The position numbers and the translations under genes were made by a program. A DNA stretch of 64,000 nucleotides from Pukyongiella litopenaei. Lineage in GTDB: Bacteria; Pseudomonadota; Alphaproteobacteria; Rhodobacterales; Rhodobacteraceae. The notes under the pieces were generated by a model. The model had not been told where the DNA came from. It saw only the letters and a list, made by a program, of their open reading frames with translations, and did no database searches. Below, one piece after another: positions 24,939 to 34,765 of this stretch (position 1 is the first letter of the stretch; every line of letters starts with the position of its first letter). The stretch is taken from NCBI RefSeq assembly GCF_003008555.2, contig NZ_CP043619.1, positions 103,435 to 167,434 of the forward strand. Direction: 5' to 3'.

Positions 24939-25642
24939 ACAACAACCCCGAGGATCTGGCGAAATATCCCAGAACGGAGCACAGCGATGCGGAAAAGCTG
25001 ACGCCTCACGGCGCGGATGTCCTTTATGTGCCCGATGGGACGCAGATGTACCCCGAAGGCTTTGCCACGACGATTTCCGTGGCTGGCCTCAGCGAAGTGC
25101 TCTGCGGGGGGGCGCGGCCGGGGCATTTCGACGGGGTGGCGACGGTAGTAACCAAGCTGTTCCTGCAATGCGATGCCGACCGGGCATATTTCGGGGAAAA
25201 GGATTACCAGCAACTGCAGGTGGTGACCCGGCTGTGCGAGGATCTGGACCTGAAGACCGAGATTGTCGGCTGTCCGACCATTCGCGAGGAAGACGGCCTC
25301 GCCATGTCCTCACGCAACCTCCGGCTCGGGCCCGGGCCACGCGAAATTGCGCCGGTGATCGCCCAGGTCCTGGACGACGCCGCGCGTGTCATCTCCCGCG
25401 GCAGACAAGTCGCGCAGGCCCTCGACAACGCCAGGGCGGCGCTGCTCTCTGGCGGGTTCGACACGATCGACTACCTGGAGTTGCGCAGCGATCCCGACCT
25501 CAAGCTGATGACCAGGGCAGACCGCCCCGGTCGCCTCTTCCTGGCCGCCTGGCTCGATGGCGTGCGCCTGATCGACAATGTCCCTGTCGCGGGTCTCGCA
25601 AGCGTCCCGACTCCCGAAGATCACCCGCTCGAGCCGGCCTGA
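24929..25642 (+). pseudogene. panC: panC (pantothenate synthetase) lacking its 5' end
   Basis: The 237-codon frame matches PanC from about residue 75 to the end: LAKYPRTEHSDAEKL, QMYPEGFATTISVAGLSEVL, GHFDGVATVVTKLF, FGEKDYQQLQVV and the AMSSRNLRL nucleotide-binding motif. The N-terminal part with the HIGH-like motif and the FVNPTQF segment is missing; its place is taken by the IS110-family element, whose flanking ATGTACAGTG supplies the apparent ATG. Without the N-terminal half of the active site the product should be inactive. Confidence 0.88.
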
Positions 25643-25658
25643 CCCGGGCCGCCGCCTC

Positions 25659-26500
25659 TCAGTCCTGGGCCCGCAAACCGGACCGCGCGAGGGCGGCGAT
25701 CAGATCCGTCCTGGTGACGATGCCGACGATCCGGCCCTTTTCAAGGACCGGCACCGCATCGACATCACCATCGGCCATCATCGGCAGGAGCACCCCGACC
25801 GGAGTCGCCGGTACCGCCCGAGGCCCGACGACGCTCATGATGTCCTTGGCTCGGACCGGCTGCGTACGATCCTGGTCGATCAGGCGCCGAAACGCCGCGA
25901 GATAGCCACGGTCGAGCCGAAGCGCATCCTCGCGCGCTCGGTCGATCAGGTGCATCTGGAAGATAACGCCAAGATAACGCCCCTCGACCCCGGTCACCGG
26001 AAGCGATGATGTCTGAACAGGTCCGCAATCTTTGACAGCGGAGTGTCCGGGCCAATGGTCACCAGATTACGCGACATGACGTCGGTCGCCAGAAGCGGAC
26101 CTGTCCGGTGCGCGGCGGCCTGCAACTCGGCCGCGCCGATCAACCGCGCCAGGTCTTCGACACCCAGATTGAACGACTGGCGATACCGGTCCAGCAGCTC
26201 TGTCAGTTCTTCTCGGGACAGCCCGATGCGCTTGGCGGGATCGGGACCTTCGGTGCGGTGGCGACTTGGCTCATCGAACTGGCGGAATGGATATCTGCGC
26301 TCCGTGAGCCGGGCGTAGATCGCAGCCAAGACGACCAGCGCGAGGGTGCCCGTGGCGACGGGCGCGATCGCGAACCAGAATCCAAGTCGCTCGACGGCCT
26401 CCGGGCTCATCGCCGCTGTCATGGCGACCGCACCCGCCGGGGGATAGATCGCGCGACACAGGATGCCGACCGTAATCCTCAACCGTCTCCCGCTTGCGCC
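25659..26500 (-). pseudogene. HPP-family membrane protein with CBS domains, truncated and frameshifted
   Basis: The N-terminal side begins abruptly at about 26455 within the HPP domain (YPPAGAVAMTAAMSPEAV), continues through two membrane helices, a linker and one CBS domain (ATDVMSRNLVTIGPDTPLSKIADLF), then shifts frame near 25995. The next frame carries on as LPVTGVEGRYLGVI and a second CBS domain (AKDIMSVVG, VPVLEKGRIVGIVTRTDLI). One missing base at HHR/LPVTG explains the shift. The 5' part is cut by the IS481 remnant. Confidence 0.85.
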
Positions 26501-26524
26501 ACTTCGCGACCGTCTTGGGGTTAA

Positions 26525-27892
26525 CAGGTTGCTGAAAAAGTCAGCCCTCGACGCGGTTTCGAGAACATGATTCACCTTCGTCACGGTAGCGGTGACGGGA
26601 GGTGGCGATGCGCGGGACGGACGAGGCGAGCGGGTCGCTGTTCAGCTATGTTGATCTTGAAGAGCGCATTCCGGCGCGGCATCCGCTGCGTTTGATTCGT
26701 CGGATCGTCAACGACGCGCTGGCATGCCTCGATGCCGAGTTCGACGCGCTCTACACCGACTTTGGACGCCCCTCCATCGCGCCGGAGCGGCTGATCCGCG
26801 CCAGCCTTCTGCAAATGCTATACTCGATCCGGTCGGAGCGGCAGTTGATGGAGCAGATGGACTACAATCTGATGTTCCGCTGGTTTGTCGGCCTCGGCAT
26901 CGACGACCCCGTATGGGTGCCGACCGTGTTCACCAAGAACCGCGACCGGCTGCTGACGACCGACATGTCGCGCAAGGTGATGGCCGCGATCCTTGCACAC
27001 CCGGAGGTCCGACCGCTGCTCTCGGATGAACACTTTTCAGTGGACGGAACTTTGGTCAAGGCATGGGCGTCCATGAAGAGCTTTCAGCAGAAGGACAGCG
27101 CGCCGCCGCCGCACGATGATGATCCCGGCGGGCCGCCCCCACCAGCCGACGAGCCTTCCGCCAACACCGACCAGCCCCAGCAGACCGAGACCCAATCGAT
27201 GCCCGACACGCCCCGCGAGGCGCGCAACGCCGAAGTGAACTTCCGGGGTCAGAAGCGCTCGAATGCGACCCACACCTCTGTGACGGACCCCGATGCCCGC
27301 CTTTACAAGAAGGCGCCGGGTGCCGCGGCGACACTGTGCTTCATGGGGCATACGCTGATGGAGAACCGCAACGGGCTGGTCGTGCAGGCCGATCTGACCC
27401 ATGCTGATGGTCACGGCGAGCGCAAGGCGGCGCTCGAGATGATCAACCGGCACTCCCCTGGCTCGACCCGGCGCCTGACGCTTGGAGCAGACAAGGGATA
27501 CGACAGCGCCGACTTCGTCGCCGCGCTCAGGCGGATGGTCGTGACACCGCATGTCGCACAAAGGATCCGCTATTCCGCCATCGACGGGCGCACCACGCAG
27601 CATCCGGGCTACGCCCTGTCACAGCGGCGCCGGAAGAAGATCGAGGAACCCTTCGGCTGGGCCAAGACCGTGGGTGGCATGGCCCAGACTGTTCATCGCG
27701 GCCTCGACAGGGTCCGCGCCCAATTCACAATGACCATGGCGGCCTGCAATCTGGCCAGGCTACCGAAACTTCTTGCGGCCTGAGCAAGAGCACAGGCCGG
27801 AGCCAGCATCCGCAACCGCAACCGCAAAGAAGCTTCTTCAAGCCGTGACGGCAGGAACAGCGTCCTTCAAGGCCGGCTTCTTCAGCAGCCTG
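26525..27892 (+). mobile_element. Complete IS5-superfamily insertion sequence (1368 bp)
   Basis: The ends are imperfect inverted repeats, CAGGTTGCTGAAAAAGTC at the left and (reverse complement) CAGGCTGCTGAAGAAGCC at the right. TTAA flanks both sides (26521-26524 and 27893-27896), while the uninterrupted copy of the target at 52944-53134 has TTAA once. This proves the boundaries and a 4-bp target duplication. Confidence 0.93.
26608..27783 (+). CDS. IS5-superfamily transposase
   Basis: A 391-residue DDE transposase. It has a DUF772 N-terminal domain (LEERIPARHPLRLIRRIVNDAL, MLYSIRSERQLMEQMDYNLM, WFVGL) and a DDE core with FSVDGTLVKAWASMKSF, a second Asp in GADKGYD and the Glu in KIEEPFGWAKTV. 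A variable Pro/Glu-rich linker at about 165-205 separates the parts. GGGAGG lies five bases before the ATG. The intact frame and perfect target duplication point to recent, possibly ongoing activity. Confidence 0.92.
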   Translation: MRGTDEASGSLFSYVDLEERIPARHPLRLIRRIVNDALACLDAEFDALYTDFGRPSIAPERLIRASLLQMLYSIRSERQLMEQMDYNLMFRWFVGLGIDDPVWVPTVFTKNRDRLLTTDMSRKVMAAILAHPEVRPLLSDEHFSVDGTLVKAWASMKSFQQKDSAPPPHDDDPGGPPPPADEPSANTDQPQQTETQSMPDTPREARNAEVNFRGQKRSNATHTSVTDPDARLYKKAPGAAATLCFMGHTLMENRNGLVVQADLTHADGHGERKAALEMINRHSPGSTRRLTLGADKGYDSADFVAALRRMVVTPHVAQRIRYSAIDGRTTQHPGYALSQRRRKKIEEPFGWAKTVGGMAQTVHRGLDRVRAQFTMTMAACNLARLPKLLAA

Positions 27893-28138
27893 TTAATGCC
27901 CAACTCCCGGCTCAGCTCCGCGATCGAAGCTTGCGATCGCTGTATTGCTGCTCTGACCGCGTGCGTGGTCGTGGCGCTGCCGTGACGAATTTGGCCCATA
28001 ATGCTTCCTTCCATTCCAACGAAAGGATCACACCATCAAACCCTGGGATCAAACACCTAAATTGGTCCTTTTCTGTCCCGGACATGCCGGACCAGTAGCC
28101 CTTTGGCCCAAAATACGGTCTTGAAGGCAACATAGCAT

Positions 28139-28501
28139 ATGTCCCAGTCGGAGTTGTCCAACCTCATCTGGTCCGTAGCTGACCTCCTGCGAGGCGACTA
28201 CCGCCAGTCCGAATACGGCCGCGTGATCCTCGCCTTCACCGTACTGCGCCGTCTTGACTGCGTTCTCGCACCCACGAAATCCGCAGTTCTCGAAGTGAAG
28301 GACAAGATGGCCGCCCAGGATCTAAACCCGGACGCCTTCATGCGCCGCGCCTCGGGGACCAGTTTCTACAACGGCTCCACGCTCGATCTTGGCAGGATCA
28401 TTGGCGACCAAGACAACATTGGTTCGAACCTTCTTGCCTATATCGATGCCTTTTCGCCCGAGGTCCGCGACATCTGCTTGCGATACTTCTCCAGTCCTTG
28501 A
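28139..28501 (+). pseudogene. hsdM: hsdM 5' fragment (type I restriction-modification methylase)
   Basis: 120 codons match the N-terminal helical domain of HsdM (LSNLIWSVADLLRGDYRQSEYGRVILAFTVLRRLDCVL, then YIDAFSPEVRDI). HsdM normally has 480-800 residues, so the S-adenosylmethionine-binding and catalytic parts are absent. The frame stops right after the conserved SPEVRDI segment. No hsdS or hsdR remains nearby. Confidence 0.88.
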
Positions 28502-28665
28502 GCCTGCCGAACGTGACCGCGATCTGCTTGCGCCGATTATACCGGCGTATGTCGCATTTGAATCGTGTCTGAGCTATTCCCTGATCCTTGGGTGGTTTAC
28601 GGGGTGATTTAAGCCGTCATAGAACCGCCAGCCTGCACCAAATAGTCGGTTAGCACGCAGCGCGC

Positions 28666-29283
28666 TCAGCCCCCATCAACGGGAAGCGCGGCCTCGGGCG
28701 TTTGTATCACCTGCCCGAGCACCGCATAATTCGGTCCGCCCAGACGTGCCACCGGATCCAGCTTCACGGTATCGATCTTGCCGTCCTTGATCAGATCGTC
28801 GCGCACATGAAACCGCAGCACCTCGCCGATCACCAGCATGTTGCGTTCCTCGCCCAGCGGGATCGCCATGTGCAGCTTGCATTCCAGGCTGGCAGGCGCT
28901 TCGGCGATACGCGGCGGGGCGATTATGCCGCTGGGCAATTGGTCAAGCTGTAGCGCCTCGGCCTCGCTCACTTCGGGCGGGACGGGAGCCGAGCTGTTGT
29001 GCATCACTTCCAGCACCGCCCGGTTGACGATATTCACGACGAATTCGCCCGTTTGAAGGATGTTGTCGCCGGTATCCTTCAGCTCTCCGCCGCCCTTGCG
29101 CCCGATCGAGATCGCCACCATGGGCGGTTTGTGCGAGCAGAAAGTGAAGGCCGAGAACGGGGACAGGTTGGTTGCCCCCGCCTGGTTCAGCGTGGTGACC
29201 CAGGCAATCGGGCGGGGAACCACAAGACCGGTCATGATCTTGTAGTTCTCCGCCGTCGTGTTCCGGCTCGGGTCAATTTCCAT
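28666..29283 (-). CDS. Flavin reductase-like FMN-binding split-barrel protein
   Basis: A 205-residue cytoplasmic protein of the flavin-reductase family: ENYKIMTGLVVPRPIAWVTT, LSPFSAFTFCSHKPPMVAISIG, and EFVVNIVN are typical FMN-binding elements. It probably binds FMN and either supplies reduced flavin or acts directly on a substrate. It is the last gene of the ligase-iorA-iorB operon, and its ATG overlaps the iorB stop (TGATG), so it likely belongs to the same 2-oxoacid or aromatic route. No oxygenase component using it is evident nearby. Confidence 0.85.
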   Translation of the reverse strand: MEIDPSRNTTAENYKIMTGLVVPRPIAWVTTLNQAGATNLSPFSAFTFCSHKPPMVAISIGRKGGGELKDTGDNILQTGEFVVNIVNRAVLEVMHNSSAPVPPEVSEAEALQLDQLPSGIIAPPRIAEAPASLECKLHMAIPLGEERNMLVIGEVLRFHVRDDLIKDGKIDTVKLDPVARLGGPNYAVLGQVIQTPEAALPVDGG

Positions 29284-30845
29284 CACGCGCCCAGCTCTGC
29301 GTCGAGCGACTTGATCGCGCCGTCCAGCGCGCTGCCTTCCTCGTCCATCAGGGCCGCCTTGTTCATCAGCGCAAGCCAGCCTGCGGCACCTGGCAGCCCC
29401 GACAGGCGGGGCACCTGGGCCAGGACCCGGTCGAATTTCGACAGGCCGCGGCTGTGCGTATCCGAATAGCCTTTGACCAGGCGGCGCGAGCGCAGGGTCT
29501 CTGTCGCCAGCGCGTAGTCGTCTGACAACTGGTCCAAAGCGGTCTTCAGCCAGGCCTCGATATGCGCCATTTCACGTCCATGCCGAAGGCCCAGCCGCCG
29601 CATTCGGCGCATACCGCCGAGGACGTAGAGCGTGCCGAACCAGAAAACCGTTCCGGTGCGCACCCGGCGACCGCGGTTGAGCACCCGGTCGAGAGCCTTG
29701 TACAGACCCGGCCGGGTTTCGATGGCCCGACCCAGGCGGGCCGGAAGAAATCCGGTAATTTCTTCCATCCGGGGGTGCATATACTCGGTGGTGTAAAGGA
29801 TCTGTTCCTCGGATACGCCGACCTCGTCCTGCACGCGGCGGAACCGGCTGGCCCGCGTCTTGAGATCCGCGACGCGAATGACGTCATCATAGGCCATACC
29901 GACAGCCAGATATTTGGCGGCCATCTCGGTGAATGCGTACCCCTGCGCCTCGCCGCCACAGGCCACGTCGCGGGTGTGCAGCGCGGCCAGCCGATCAAGA
30001 TACTCGTCCGCATAGGGCACATCCTGGTAATCTACCAGCCGCTTCATTCCCGCGTAGATCATCGGGTGCAGCGGGGCGGGAAATTCTGCCCGAACACGTT
30101 GAAGCAGGGCGTCGAGCCGGCGATGTCCCACCGTTTCCGGCATCAATGGCAGGCTTTTTTCTGTATCCTTCTTGAGGGCCGGAACCGGCTGATCGCCCTT
30201 GGCCATGTCATGCGCCTGAGCAAAGGCCCGCAGGCTGGCATCGACACCCTTACCGCCTTCGCGAACGGCGGTTTCAAAGACCTCACGTCCGAACGGCAGG
30301 ACCTCGGCGCCGCACAGTGCGCCGAACAGTGCAGCCGAGACCACAGTCCCGGCGCGCTCGGCCACGTCCTGCATGTCGAACGAGATGGTTTTTTTGGCTG
30401 CGATCCCGGCGGCCTTGACCACGGTCATGGAATCTCCGGCACCGTTGCCGGGCACTTGTTTCTCCACCACAGCGTAGGACCGGTGATTGGAGGTGATCAG
30501 GACGGTCTGCTCGGGATTCACGAGGCCGCGCAAGATGGCGCGGCCGGCCTCCATGAACTCGGCGGCGAGGACGATGTCGACATCGCCCGGGGTCGGCATC
30601 AGCGAGAACACCGGACGCTTGCCGCCATGCAACGGCATCATCTCGACATAGTAGATCGTCGCACCGGTCCGCTGGGCAACACCGGGAACAGAGGTGGACT
30701 GCGCGGCCCAGCCTTGGGATTCCGCGATGGACACGATCCAGTCGGACAGGACGCCACCGCCCTGCCCCCCCATGGCGAGGATGGCGATGGAAATGGGTTT
30801 GTCCAGAACCGGAGCGCCGGTCAGATGGTCGGCAAGCGCATTCAT
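29283..30845 (-). CDS. iorB: Indolepyruvate:ferredoxin oxidoreductase, beta subunit
   Basis: A 520-residue protein. The N-terminal third is the IorB domain (SIAILAMGGQGGGVLSDWIVS, VPGVAQRTGATIYYVE, then AAEFMEAGR); the C-terminal part is the extra domain found in long alphaproteobacterial IorB proteins (VDYQDVPYADEYLDRL, KGYSDTHSRGLSKFDRVL). With IorA it should oxidise an aryl 2-oxoacid and CoA to the acyl-CoA and CO2, reducing ferredoxin. GGGAGAATACC precedes the ATG. It follows iorA after 11 bases. Confidence 0.9.
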   Translation of the reverse strand: MNALADHLTGAPVLDKPISIAILAMGGQGGGVLSDWIVSIAESQGWAAQSTSVPGVAQRTGATIYYVEMMPLHGGKRPVFSLMPTPGDVDIVLAAEFMEAGRAILRGLVNPEQTVLITSNHRSYAVVEKQVPGNGAGDSMTVVKAAGIAAKKTISFDMQDVAERAGTVVSAALFGALCGAEVLPFGREVFETAVREGGKGVDASLRAFAQAHDMAKGDQPVPALKKDTEKSLPLMPETVGHRRLDALLQRVRAEFPAPLHPMIYAGMKRLVDYQDVPYADEYLDRLAALHTRDVACGGEAQGYAFTEMAAKYLAVGMAYDDVIRVADLKTRASRFRRVQDEVGVSEEQILYTTEYMHPRMEEITGFLPARLGRAIETRPGLYKALDRVLNRGRRVRTGTVFWFGTLYVLGGMRRMRRLGLRHGREMAHIEAWLKTALDQLSDDYALATETLRSRRLVKGYSDTHSRGLSKFDRVLAQVPRLSGLPGAAGWLALMNKAALMDEEGSALDGAIKSLDAELGA

Positions 30846-30856
30846 GGTATTCTCCC

Positions 30857-33010
30857 TCAGTCCGGAAAGGCGACGCGGCGGCTGTCCGCGAGGCCTTGCA
30901 GGGTTCCGATCACCGCGCTGCGCATGCGCGCGACAAGTCGATCCCAGCGGGTTGGGTTGTGGATGACGTCGGCGCGGTAGAACGAGGGGCAGAGCACGGC
31001 CGCCTCGGAGACCTCGCCGCAGTTCCCGCAGCCGACGCAGGTGTTGTCGATGGCGGCAACCGGATCATCCTTGAGTGGGTCATCGGTTTGTTTGACCGAA
31101 AGCGATGGGCAACCCGACAAGCGGATACAGGCGTGATCCCCGGTGCAGACGTCCTCATCGACGCCGAAGCGTTCCTTGACCATGCGCTTGCCGGCCTTGA
31201 CCGCCGCGCGGAACTGGGGCTTCACCCGGCGCTGCTTGTTCAGCATGCATTCGGAAGAGGCGATAATCACCTTGGGGCCGGTTTCCTCGGTTGTCAGCGC
31301 CTCGGTCAGGGTCGCCTGCATCTTTGCCACGTCATAGGTGCGGTCGATCTGTCGGACCCATTTCACGCCCATGCCCTTGACCGCGGTGGCGATGCTGTGC
31401 TGGGTCGAGCGCCGGGGATTATCGGCGCGTGAAGACAGGATGTCCTGCCCGCCGGTCGCGGCTGCGTAATGGTTGTCGACGATTATGATCACGCCGTCAT
31501 GTTCGTTGAAGACGGCATTGCCGATGCTCGACGTGAGGCCGTTGTGCCAAAATCCGCCATCCCCCATGACCGAAATCGTGCGTTTGTCGGACTTTACGTT
31601 GAAGGCTGACGCCCCGGCCCCGGACAACCCGTAACCCATGGTGTTGCCGCTGACGTTGAAGGGCGGCAGGTTCGCAAAGATATGACAGCCGATATCGCCT
31701 GAAACATGGTGCTGACCAATGTCCTTTTCGGTCAACTTCATGGCCGCGAAGATCGGCCGTTCGGGACAGCCCGTGCAGAATCCGGCCGGACGCGGCGGCA
31801 CCGTGTCGGCCAGTTTCTTGACCGGCTCGGAGGTCAGGATCGGAACCGGGTCAGGCGCCGGGGGACGGTTACCCAGCCTGTCGGACGCGTGTTTCTCGAA
31901 GAAGTTGCGCAGACCCTTTTCAACCACGGAGGCGGTATAGTCACCGCCCATGGAGAGCATGTCCTTGCCATGTACCCGGGTGGTCAGCTCGTGGCGGTGA
32001 AGCACCGAAATCAGCGACTGCTCAATGTAGTTCGGGTGACCTTCCTCGACCATGATCACCGCGCGCTTGTCGCGGCAGAACTCGACCACCTCGTCATCGA
32101 CCATCGGATAGGTGACGTTCATGACGTAAATCGGAATCGAGGTTTCGCCATAGGCATCGGCCAGGCCAAGATACAGCAGCGCGCGCATCAGGCTGTTGTA
32201 CAGCCCGCCCTGAACCACGATGCCCACATCGCCGTTATCGGGGCCGAATACCTCGTTCAGCTTGTTCTCGCGGATATGGCGGATGGCCGCCGGATAGCGT
32301 TCTTCCAGTTTTTCGACATCCTGCGCAAGGGAGGCCGGCGGCAGCACCACGCGGTTGATGTCCCGGCGGGGAGATTGCAGCGCATCGCGCAGCTTGAAAT
32401 CGGGGGCGCGATTGTCCTTGGCGACGAATTCACCGTGAACGTGACAGGCACGAATCCTGACCTGCATCATGACCGGCGTGTTCGACGACTCGGACAGCTC
32501 GAAGCCCTGCTCGACGCAATTGACGAGCGATTCCAGGTTGGGCCGCGGGTCCAGAAGCCACATCTGCGACTTCATGGCGAACGCATGGCTGCGCTCTTGC
32601 GGGATGGACGACCCCTCGCCGAAATCCTCTCCGAGAATGATCAGCGTGCCACCCGTCACCCCGCCCGAAGCCAGGTTGGTCAGCGCATCCGACGCCACGT
32701 TGGTCCCCGCGGTCGATTTCCAGGTGACGGCACCGCGCAACGGATACATCACCGAGGCCGACAGCATAGCCGCCGCGGCGGCCTCGGAGGCCGAGGATTC
32801 GAAATGCACATCGAGTTCGTCGAGCAATTCGTTGGCGTCCGCCAACACATCCATGAGATGCGAGATCGGAGAGCCTTGGTAGCCGCCGACATAACTCACC
32901 CCGGATTGCAGCAGCGCCTTCGTGATGGCCAGGATCCCTTCGCCGCGAAAGATTTCCCCTTCGCCCGCACGCAGATCCTGCACTTCTTTCTTGAACGATC
33001 TTTCAGCCAT
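30857..33010 (-). CDS. iorA: Indolepyruvate:ferredoxin oxidoreductase, alpha subunit
   Basis: A 717-residue thiamine-diphosphate enzyme. The N-terminal pyrimidine-binding part has GVSYVGGYQGSPISHLMDVL and HFESSASEAAAAAML; the TPP-binding part has RPAGFCTGCPERPIFAAM, VSGDIGCHI and GDGGFWHNGLTSSIGNAV. The C-terminal region carries clustered cysteines (CTGDHACIRLSGCPSL, DNTCVGCGNCGEV) for iron-sulfur clusters. The substrate could be indolepyruvate, phenylpyruvate or another aryl 2-oxoacid; this sequence does not decide. Operon order is ligase, iorA, iorB, flavin reductase. Confidence 0.92.
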   Translation of the reverse strand: MAERSFKKEVQDLRAGEGEIFRGEGILAITKALLQSGVSYVGGYQGSPISHLMDVLADANELLDELDVHFESSASEAAAAAMLSASVMYPLRGAVTWKSTAGTNVASDALTNLASGGVTGGTLIILGEDFGEGSSIPQERSHAFAMKSQMWLLDPRPNLESLVNCVEQGFELSESSNTPVMMQVRIRACHVHGEFVAKDNRAPDFKLRDALQSPRRDINRVVLPPASLAQDVEKLEERYPAAIRHIRENKLNEVFGPDNGDVGIVVQGGLYNSLMRALLYLGLADAYGETSIPIYVMNVTYPMVDDEVVEFCRDKRAVIMVEEGHPNYIEQSLISVLHRHELTTRVHGKDMLSMGGDYTASVVEKGLRNFFEKHASDRLGNRPPAPDPVPILTSEPVKKLADTVPPRPAGFCTGCPERPIFAAMKLTEKDIGQHHVSGDIGCHIFANLPPFNVSGNTMGYGLSGAGASAFNVKSDKRTISVMGDGGFWHNGLTSSIGNAVFNEHDGVIIIVDNHYAAATGGQDILSSRADNPRRSTQHSIATAVKGMGVKWVRQIDRTYDVAKMQATLTEALTTEETGPKVIIASSECMLNKQRRVKPQFRAAVKAGKRMVKERFGVDEDVCTGDHACIRLSGCPSLSVKQTDDPLKDDPVAAIDNTCVGCGNCGEVSEAAVLCPSFYRADVIHNPTRWDRLVARMRSAVIGTLQGLADSRRVAFPD

Positions 33011-33061
33011 ATTACCAGTTCTTTGTCAGGAATGTTTCAGTGTGATCCGGACCAGAACCGG

Positions 33062-34663
33062 TTACCGCTTCAGCGTGATACCTGCAGCTTCGCGGTCCCA
33101 TGTGTCCGGTGTCAAACCCCTGTCGCGAAGCTTGAACTTCTGAACTTTTCCGTTTTCGGTTCTTGGCAGGCTGCCGACGAAGTCGAAGTAACGCGGCACG
33201 GCGAAATACGACATCTTTCCCTCGCAATGGCGGATCAGCTCTTCGCCCGTCAGATTGGATCCGCTTGCCGGAACGATGGTGGCCATGACTTCATCCTCGG
33301 CCAGTTCCGACGCCACCGGAAACACGGCGACCATTTCCACGTCCGGATGCGCGATCAGGACTTGTTCGACCTCGTAGGAGGAAATGTTCTCGCCCCGACG
33401 CCGGATGCTGTCCTTCATCCGGTCGATGAAGCGATAATATCCGTCTGAATCCCGCACCATGCGGTCGCCGGTATGCAGCCACAGGTTGCGCCAGGTTTCC
33501 AGCGTCTTTTCCGGCATCCCGAAATAGCCAAGCGCCATGGAAAACGGTTCCGTTGCGCGCAGTACCAGTTCCCCGGCCTCACCATCCGGCAAGGGATTGT
33601 CGTACTCGTCGACGATCTGGGCCTCGAAGCCCTCGCGTAGCTGGCCCGCCCATCCATGCCGCACCGTCTTGGCATTGGCGCCGATGACGGCGTTGCTTTC
33701 CGTCGCTCCATACCCTTCAAGCAAGATGATACCCGTGCGGTCCGAGAACGCCTCGGCGGCACTGGCCGGAACCCCGGGAGACAAGGCCACCCGGATCGAA
33801 TGCCCGCGTTCCTCTTCGCCCGGATCGCGGGACAGCAGCATCGGCACCATCGCACCGAGAAGATAGGTCACCGTCGCGCCGGATGCCTTCATCGACTTCC
33901 AGAAATTGCTGACGGAAAAACGCGGTTCGACAACCTGTGTCGCACCAAACAACAATGCCTGGAAAAAGCAGTTCATCGCGTTGGTGTGAAACAGCGGGAG
34001 CGGGGTGTGCAGCACATCCTTCTCGACGACGCCCAGTTGAGAACCGGTATAATATGCCCACCAGAAGAACTGCGCATGCGGGCAGATTACGCCTTTGGAA
34101 AGACCGGTGGTGCCGGAGGTATAAAGGATGGTCAGCGGATCGTGCGGCTGAACCGCAGCGGGTTCGATCGGATCCCCGGCTTCGGGAAATGGCAGGGCGC
34201 GCGGCCCGTGGGACGGAAAGGCCCCGTCGTGATCGCCGATAACCCAGATCGTCTCGACCTGCAGCGCCTGGAAGTCCAGATCATATAGCGCCCCGAGTAT
34301 GTCGGATTCGATGATCAAAAGCTTGGCGCCGGAATTCGACAGGATGTGCTGAAGCTGAAATCCGCGGGACGCCACGTTGATCGGCACCGAGATGGCGCCC
34401 CTCCAGCCGCATGCCACGAAGGCCTTCATGAACTCGGGTCGGTTCGAGGCCATGATCGCGACCCGGTCCCCCTTCTCGATCCCGGTTTCCGCGAGCTTGC
34501 CCGCATAACCCTCGGCGACGTCCTGAACACCGTCGAACGTCAGACGAGCATCCCCGCAGGCGAACAGGTCTTGTTTGCCGTACTTCTGCGACTGGCGCTG
34601 AAGCATATTGGGAAAAGTCCGATCCTCGGGGCCAAACTTTTCTTTCAAGTATTCTGAAGTCAT
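33062..34663 (-). CDS. AMP-forming acyl-CoA synthetase / aryl-CoA ligase
   Basis: A 533-residue member of the ANL superfamily. The P-loop LTILYTSGTTGLSKGV, GYGATESN, LHTGDRMVRDSDGYYRFIDRMKD and the C-terminal catalytic Lys segment RTENGKVQKFKLR are all present. A perfect GGAGG sits seven bases before the ATG at 34663. It activates a carboxylate to its CoA thioester in the cytoplasm. As first gene of the leftward operon, it diverges from maoC across the MarR-type palindrome at 34766-34786. The acid it uses cannot be read from sequence. Confidence 0.9.
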   Translation of the reverse strand: MTSEYLKEKFGPEDRTFPNMLQRQSQKYGKQDLFACGDARLTFDGVQDVAEGYAGKLAETGIEKGDRVAIMASNRPEFMKAFVACGWRGAISVPINVASRGFQLQHILSNSGAKLLIIESDILGALYDLDFQALQVETIWVIGDHDGAFPSHGPRALPFPEAGDPIEPAAVQPHDPLTILYTSGTTGLSKGVICPHAQFFWWAYYTGSQLGVVEKDVLHTPLPLFHTNAMNCFFQALLFGATQVVEPRFSVSNFWKSMKASGATVTYLLGAMVPMLLSRDPGEEERGHSIRVALSPGVPASAAEAFSDRTGIILLEGYGATESNAVIGANAKTVRHGWAGQLREGFEAQIVDEYDNPLPDGEAGELVLRATEPFSMALGYFGMPEKTLETWRNLWLHTGDRMVRDSDGYYRFIDRMKDSIRRRGENISSYEVEQVLIAHPDVEMVAVFPVASELAEDEVMATIVPASGSNLTGEELIRHCEGKMSYFAVPRYFDFVGSLPRTENGKVQKFKLRDRGLTPDTWDREAAGITLKR

Positions 34664-34765
34664 CGCGTTACCTCCTTGCCGCGCCTCTCCGCCTGCATGG
34701 TTGCGCATTTTCATCGCAGCCTACGCTCACAAAGTGGCCTTGATCTTTGATTCGATTTCTTATAT

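Larger units (their letters stand above)
26497..28059 (-). repeat. IS481-family 5' remnant, copy 1, split by an IS5-type element
   Basis: Bases 26497-26524 and 27893-28059 together restore the 191-bp sequence found unbroken at 52944-53134, the two parts sharing a duplicated TTAA. Read on the minus strand it encodes the start of an IS481 transposase (MGQIRHGSATTTHAVRA, then LGINPKTVAKWR). This copy continues a few codons further (KRETVED) than copy 2 before similarity ends. Both copies run in the same direction. Confidence 0.88.

Noticed and set aside
31706..33448. Open frame of 580 codons on the plus strand
   Set aside because: It is antisense to iorA and the ligase gene, rich in Arg, His and Gly, and has no domain-like pattern; it is a high-GC shadow frame.
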